NCBI RefSeq assembly: GCF_001692325.1
Contig: NZ_LXKN01000025.1
Span: 1-64,000, forward strand
DNA from: Rhizobium sp. AC27/96
GTDB lineage: Bacteria > Pseudomonadota > Alphaproteobacteria > Rhizobiales > Rhizobiaceae
DNA length: 64,000 bases
Reading direction: 5' to 3'
Under the pieces are notes generated by a model that was not told the origin of the DNA, searched no databases, and was given only the letters and a program-made list of their open reading frames with translations. Below are positions 60,001 to 64,000 of this stretch, piece after piece; within the stretch, counting starts at the first letter, position 1, and every line of letters begins with the position of its first letter. Position numbers and translations under genes: made by a program.

Positions 60001-60876
60001 TTAGCGGTTTGAGCCTCTGACAGACATGCGGCAATTCGGTTCCGATGCCGGGCAATCCTTTTGATCGGGGCTGTAAGGTCCCGGCGTGCCCGCATTCGGA
60101 CGCGGATTGTTTTGCGGCTGCGGCTGCGGTTGAGCCTGCGGCTGACGCTGCGGTTCCGGGCGGGGCTGGTTGTCCGGGCGATTGTTGTCGCGGTGACGAT
60201 CCGGGCGGTTACCCCAGCCCTGATTGTTATCAGGCTGCTGGCGGCCCCAATCGCGATTGCCGTCAGGTTGCCTGTCCCAATCGCGATTGCGGTCGGGGCG
60301 GCGGTCCCAATTGCGGTCCGACCCATTGTTCCAGTCAGACCCGCGATCCCAGTCGCGATTACGGTCGGGACGGCGGTCCCAGTTGCGATCCTGCCCGTCA
60401 TTCCAGTTCGATCCGCGATCCCATCCCGGAGGATTGCGATCCCAGTTGTTATCCGGACGGCGGTCGACCCAGCCAGGGCCGCGACGCCAGCGATCACGAT
60501 CGCGATAGAAGTCGCGGCCACGATAGTAGCGACCCCAATAGTCGTCGAAGTTGAAGACCACCGTCGGAATGCCGAGCGGGCGGTAGTATTGCCGGTCGAT
60601 ATAGATGCGGCGCGACTGGTAGGTCGCCTGGATATAGCGGCCGGCGACCCAGCCGCGGCCGCCGTAGAACGAGACGTCGCACCACGGCGTGTCGTTGAGG
60701 CAGCCATTGATCTGCAGCGGCACGCCGACAGGGATCATGGTGACGGCGGGATAGGCGGTGCTTGGGCCCGACCGCATGTTGACATTTGCGGTGGCAAAGC
60801 CCTCCGCTGCTTCCGCGATGGCCGGCAACGCAATGAATGCGGCCAGTATGCTCGCGGCAAAAACCTTGAACCTCAT
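60001..60876 (-). CDS. Secreted SH3-domain protein with Trp-Asp-Arg-rich repeat
   Basis: A 291-residue protein, started at the ATG at 60876, with a signal peptide (about 1-23). An N-terminal SH3 domain (about 25-90: ANVNMRSGPSTAYPAVTMIPVGVPL, WCDVSFYGGRGWVAGRYIQ) is followed by a Tyr/Arg-rich linker, then a low-complexity region (about 135-230) of repeats of the type NWDRRPDRNRDWDR and a Gln/Pro tail, ending with two Cys (DCPASEPNCR). The repeats are near-repeats at the DNA level. The start region is Arg/Trp rich and likely unstructured; it may bind surface polymers or nucleic acids. Confidence 0.8.
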   Translation of the reverse strand: MRFKVFAASILAAFIALPAIAEAAEGFATANVNMRSGPSTAYPAVTMIPVGVPLQINGCLNDTPWCDVSFYGGRGWVAGRYIQATYQSRRIYIDRQYYRPLGIPTVVFNFDDYWGRYYRGRDFYRDRDRWRRGPGWVDRRPDNNWDRNPPGWDRGSNWNDGQDRNWDRRPDRNRDWDRGSDWNNGSDRNWDRRPDRNRDWDRQPDGNRDWGRQQPDNNQGWGNRPDRHRDNNRPDNQPRPEPQRQPQAQPQPQPQNNPRPNAGTPGPYSPDQKDCPASEPNCRMSVRGSNR

Positions 60877-61197
60877 GAAGTCTCTCCCCTTGCGCACCAG
60901 CGGCTCGAAATCAGCGGCCGGTGCCTTTTCCATCTGTGGTGCGTCTACCCCGACGCCGTTCGCAGTGACGTTCCAAATTCGGCAAGATAAAGGCCTGCGC
61001 ATGCACGGAATCTGATAGGATTCCACGGCGCGTCCTCAATCTTTACATGTGTTTTAAGAGTCTTTGCATGAATACAGCTTGAACGACCGATCATCATGCA
61101 TTGAGGTGCCGGGAGATTTTCTGGCAAGACCTGCCTGCCGTCTGGTGGATTACCATCGGTTGGGTTCCGCACCCGCGCTTGCAATCAGGAGGGAATA
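60877..61197. other. Intergenic region upstream of the SH3-repeat gene
   Basis: About 320 bases; the open frame that extends the SH3 gene upstream is not supported by a ribosome site. AT-rich piece near 61040-61100 may hold its promoter. Confidence 0.4.
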
Positions 61198-61278
61198 ATG
61201 ATGGTGGCCTTGAAATCGCCATCCTGCTGTCCGATATACAGTCCAGTCATGCAGCCGATGGATGGCTGGAGCGCTTGA
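61198..61278 (+). CDS. Candidate microprotein (26 aa)
   Basis: An AGGAGG ribosome site lies 6 bases before an ATG at 61198. The frame reads MMVALKSPSCCPIYSPVMQP and ends MDGWSA. It has a Cys pair and two Pro-flanked segments. A terminator at 61422 lies about 140 bases downstream, defining a short transcript with a long 3' part. No family known; could also be a small RNA with a chance frame. Confidence 0.35.
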   Translation: MMVALKSPSCCPIYSPVMQPMDGWSA

Positions 61279-61421
61279 GAGCGAGCCGTGTTCGTCCGTC
61301 GAGATTGTCGAAGCAAGTTGACCTTTCGTTAACTTTTGACGAGCAATCTGGCTGCAGTTCCGCTTTCCCTTTGACCACGGATGTACTGGCACTGTTGCGA
61401 GGGCGGATGACGAAAGGCCGG

Positions 61422-61441
61422 ATTGCTCCGGCCTTTTTGTT
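61422..61441 (+). terminator. Terminator on the plus strand
   Basis: AGGCCGG and CCGGCCT pair around ATTGCT, followed by TTTTTGTTTT. No annotated protein gene precedes it apart from the candidate microprotein, so a small transcript is likely. Confidence 0.8.
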
Positions 61442-61517
61442 TTGATGGTGGTGGCGTGTTTCCTGTGAAAACGGGGACGCGCCATTTTCATTTTCGGCAC
61501 CCTTCTCCCGGAAAACA

Positions 61518-61548
61518 AAAACCGCCACAGTTGCCTGCGGCGGTTTAA
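61518..61548 (-). terminator. Terminator of the outer-membrane efflux gene
   Basis: AAACCGCC and GGCGGTTT pair around a long loop; on the minus strand the stem is followed by TTTGTTTT. It lies about 40 bases after the efflux gene stop. Confidence 0.8.
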
Positions 61549-61585
61549 ATTCGAGGGATGAGCCCGGCCTGACCGGGCGCTGTCC

Positions 61586-63043
61586 TTAGTTTGCCTTTTT
61601 GGCCGAGACCTTGACGACCTTGGCCGGAGCTTCGGCCACATTTGCCTTGCCGGCCGGCACATAACCAGCACCGATGTTGATGTTCAACCCGATGTAGTCA
61701 AGGGCGCTCTGCTGAACGGCCTGTGCCAGGCTCTGCTGGGCGGCTGTCACGTTACGCTGTGCATCGAGAACGTCGAGTAGCGAGGACGCACCGTCCTTGT
61801 AGCTGGCGGTCGAGAGCTGCAGGGCTTCCTGATAGGACTTGACCTGAGCGTGCTGCGCAGCAACCGTCTGTGCGTCGCGGGAGACGGCCGACAGGTAGTT
61901 TTCGACATCTTCGATAGCCGACCGTACCGTCTGCTGCCAGGCGATATAGTTTTCGCGGCTTGAAGACTGCGCGCTCTTTACGCCAGCGCGCAGGGCGCCG
62001 CCGTCGAAGATCGGCAGGTTCAGCGACGGGCCGAACGACCAGGTTGTGAAGCCGCCGCTTGCTCCCGAGGTATGGGTGTAGGTCGGCGAAATCGAACCGC
62101 TGAGCGTGATCGACGGGAAGAGCTTGGCTTCCGCCACGCCGATCTGAGCCGTCGAGGCTGCAAGGGTCCGCTCTGCAACGCGAATATCAGGACGGTTGCG
62201 GATGAGGTCAGCCGGGAGGCCCGTACGGACGCTACCGCGGAACACCGGCTGTTTGCCGCCGCCCTGCATCTGCGCGATGATCGTTGCCGATGAAACGTTG
62301 AGTAGCGTCGCGATGTGATGCACCTGCTGGCGATAGCTGATTTCATAACCAGGTACCAATGCCAACGTCTGGTTGACGAGGCCTTCCGCCTGAACCACGT
62401 CGAGGCGGGATGCCGCACCGGCTTCGAGCTGGAACTTGGTGAGCGAAAGCGTATCGCGGCGGGACTTCAGGTTTTCCTGAGCGATCGAAATGAGCGCCTG
62501 GTAGTAGCGGGCATTGACGTAGCTGTTGGCGAGATCCTGCAGATAGGTCAGGCGTGCAACATCTACGTTGGAATAGGCGACGTCGAGCGAAGCATTGGCG
62601 CTTTCAGTCGCACGGCGGTACTGACCCCAGAGGTCGAGCAGCCAGGAAGCCGAGGCGGTGCCTGTCGTGACATTTCGCCGTCCAGCCGAAGAGGAAACCG
62701 TCGAGCCACCCTTCTGGCCGCTCGTCGTGTTGTCGCCGCTGACGGTCAGGCTCGGGAGCCCGCCTGCGCCTGCGGTAACGACTGCGGCTTCAGCCTGGTT
62801 GATGCGCTCCAGCGTCTGCTGGATGTTGAGGTTTTGGGCAAGTCCCTGTGCGGCGAAGGCATTCAGCTTGGCGTCGCCGAAAGCAGTCCACCATTGTGAA
62901 CCGGCGACATCGCCGTTCATCTTCGTACCGCCCTCCGAGAATTTGGCCGGCAGAGGCATTTCCGGTGGTTTATGGTCTGGGCCGCTAACGCAACCTGCCA
63001 GAATAAGCAGCAGGGCGGGGGCGGCAGTACGAATGGAAACCAT
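61586..63043 (-). CDS. Outer-membrane efflux lipoprotein (NodT/OprM type)
   Basis: A 485-residue TolC-superfamily protein started at the ATG at 63043 (GGGACA ribosome site), with a lipobox (LLILAGC). Two OEP repeats: about 75-245 (INQAEAAVVTAGAGGLPSLT, ASWLLDLWGQYRRATESANASL) and about 280-460 (LIRNRPDIRVAERTLAASTAQIGVAEAKLFPSITLSG, LNLPIFDGGALRAGVKSAQS). Forms the outer-membrane channel of RND or MFS pumps. No pump gene is adjacent, so it is an orphan subunit here. Divergent-looking palindromes upstream suggest TetR control. Confidence 0.9.
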   Translation of the reverse strand: MVSIRTAAPALLLILAGCVSGPDHKPPEMPLPAKFSEGGTKMNGDVAGSQWWTAFGDAKLNAFAAQGLAQNLNIQQTLERINQAEAAVVTAGAGGLPSLTVSGDNTTSGQKGGSTVSSSAGRRNVTTGTASASWLLDLWGQYRRATESANASLDVAYSNVDVARLTYLQDLANSYVNARYYQALISIAQENLKSRRDTLSLTKFQLEAGAASRLDVVQAEGLVNQTLALVPGYEISYRQQVHHIATLLNVSSATIIAQMQGGGKQPVFRGSVRTGLPADLIRNRPDIRVAERTLAASTAQIGVAEAKLFPSITLSGSISPTYTHTSGASGGFTTWSFGPSLNLPIFDGGALRAGVKSAQSSSRENYIAWQQTVRSAIEDVENYLSAVSRDAQTVAAQHAQVKSYQEALQLSTASYKDGASSLLDVLDAQRNVTAAQQSLAQAVQQSALDYIGLNINIGAGYVPAGKANVAEAPAKVVKVSAKKAN

Positions 63044-63066
63044 CACATTGTCCCACAATTCAATTT

Positions 63067-63216
63067 ACTGATCAGTGTTTTAAGGGTCGACGTGACCCAT
63101 GTGTGTCGGCGCTCCAGCCCTACTCAATACAAACAAATGACCCGAAGCGGTCGTCGTCAATCTAGCAATGAGTTTTGCAATAGCACAGTGGCTTTTACGA
63201 ATTCTCGTTCGCGAAC
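63067..63216. promoter_or_regulatory. Palindromes upstream of the efflux gene
   Basis: ACTGATCAGT at 63067-63076 and GTTCGCGAAC at 63207-63216 are perfect palindromes in the 350-base region before the gene. The first is 24 bases from the start codon and resembles TetR-family operators. The rest of the region, 63077-63397, is AT-rich near 63255 and holds a weak hairpin (CGCACC...GGTGCG), likely the purC terminator. Confidence 0.45.
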
Positions 63217-63397
63217 ATATGTGGGATCGAGCAAAATATCAGGGTGTCGTTAAAAAAAATATAAAGTGTTGCAAAAAACATACCCTTTCACGCACCACTC
63301 AAGGGTGCGAGAGGGGGATGATTTGGCCGAAAATGCAACCTTGAGAAGGTTTTTCGGTGTGCGCAGCCCATCGGAGGGCCATCTCACTTATCTTTAT

Positions 63398-64000
63398 TTA
63401 AAAATAGCGAGCCAGACTTGCGTGAACCCTATCGCGCGGTGTTGCACCGCGGTCGTCAGCCACGAAAGGCGTGCCCGTAATCGCTTCATAGGCGCGGATA
63501 TAGACCTTCGACGTCTCCTCGACGAGCTCCAGCGGGATCTCGGGAATCTCGTCCTTGTAGGGATCGCAGCGCTCCGTCACCCAGGCACGCACGAAATCCT
63601 TGTCGAAGCTTTCGGGGCGCGCGCCTTTTTCGAATCGATCCTGATAGCTGTCAGCAAGCCAATAGCGGCTGCTGTCCGGCGTGTGGATCTCGTCGGCGAG
63701 GATGATTGTTCCGTTTTCATCGGTGCCGAATTCATATTTCGTATCGACGAGGATCAGTCCACGCTTGCAGGCAATCTCCTGCCCACGCGCGAAAAGCGCC
63801 AGGGCATAGCTCGACAATGTCTCCCATTGCGCTTTGCTCAAGAGCCCCTGGCCGATGATCTGGGCCGGCGTCAGCGGCTCGTCGTGGCCGCCATCGAATT
63901 CCTTGCTGGTCGGCGTGATGATCGGTTCCGGCAGGATCTGGTTGTCACGCATGCCATCCGGCAGCGTGATGCCGTACATGTCGCGCTGACCCTTCTTATA
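63398..64000 (-). CDS. purC: SAICAR synthase, 3' part only
   Basis: Phosphoribosylaminoimidazole-succinocarboxamide synthase in purine synthesis. The visible 200 residues reach the stop; the N-terminal third lies beyond base 64000. Motifs: LPEPIITPTSKEFDGGHDEPLT, LILVDTKYEFGTDENG, LADEIHTPDSSRYW and DKDFVRAWVTE. It matches the longer (about 310-residue) PurC form of alphaproteobacteria. Confidence 0.93.
   Translation of the reverse strand, partial: YKKGQRDMYGITLPDGMRDNQILPEPIITPTSKEFDGGHDEPLTPAQIIGQGLLSKAQWETLSSYALALFARGQEIACKRGLILVDTKYEFGTDENGTIILADEIHTPDSSRYWLADSYQDRFEKGARPESFDKDFVRAWVTERCDPYKDEIPEIPLELVEETSKVYIRAYEAITGTPFVADDRGATPRDRVHASLARYF

Noticed and set aside
60100..60480. Regular DNA repeats that could suggest a CRISPR array
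   Set aside because: They lie in frame within a coding sequence and encode Trp-Asp-Arg repeats; spacing and spacers do not fit CRISPR.

Overview
The window is chromosomal DNA from an alphaproteobacterium, almost certainly a Rhizobiaceae member close to Rhizobium. This rests on the irr / fabA-fabB-fabI order, the rimP-nusA-ylxR-infB-rbfA-truB-rpsO-pnp block, the dnaJ-dnaK-recF neighbourhood, small Rhizobiales-type proteins such as DUF982, and several families of intergenic palindromic repeats. Most of the sequence is GC-rich housekeeping DNA. Only the left end (about 1-3000) looks foreign and AT-richer. Layout: 1-142 is the end of an insertion sequence; 143-1192 is a tyrosine integrase cut off by that element; 1334-1382 is the 3' part of a tRNA-Ala(GGC) gene, best read as an attachment-site scar of an island. 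A GIY-YIG protein and a membrane-anchored collagen-like protein follow. 3161-6916 holds small membrane and envelope proteins. 6997-10973 holds irr divergent from fabA-fabB-fabI (unsaturated fatty acid synthesis) and a GNAT acetyltransferase. 11028-14268 holds envelope and modification genes. 14487-25709 is the long leftward translation and RNA operon. It has a clear promoter and a terminator-like hairpin in the rimP leader, a second terminator between infB and rbfA, and an alpha/beta hydrolase inserted between truB and rpsO. 26008-36946 contains a membrane protein and regulator pair with two palindromic operators, a lytic transglycosylase whose 5' end runs into repeats, recR, MOSC, LysE and Lrp genes, ybaB-dnaX with the SRP RNA gene just upstream, HIT-nudC, and a WYL regulator with its own palindrome and a VOC protein. 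37121-48963 holds pheA-kdsB, a membrane cytochrome c, a patatin phospholipase, an AEC permease preceded by a structured RNA candidate, adenosine kinase, a CadD-like transporter, a D-2-hydroxyacid dehydrogenase, a MurA-type enzyme with Asp in place of the catalytic-loop Cys, and moeB. 48991-64000 holds recF, an APH(3'')-like phosphotransferase, dnaJ-dnaK with a good promoter, a class A beta-lactamase homologue with altered motifs, a PBP1A-type peptidoglycan synthase, several very small proteins, a Trp-Asp-Arg-rich SH3 protein, an outer-membrane efflux protein and the 3' part of purC. Functionally the window is dominated by gene expression (transcription termination and antitermination, translation initiation, ribosome maturation, RNA decay), DNA replication and repair (dnaX, recR, recF), protein folding (dnaKJ) and envelope building (fab genes, kdsB, murA-like, PBP, lytic transglycosylase). 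I saw no CRISPR array and no complete prophage. The points that most deserve a second look are the structured RNA with terminator before the AEC gene, the operator-bearing promoter of the membrane/HTH pair, the non-canonical MurA and beta-lactamase active sites, and the nested integrase / IS / tRNA scar.
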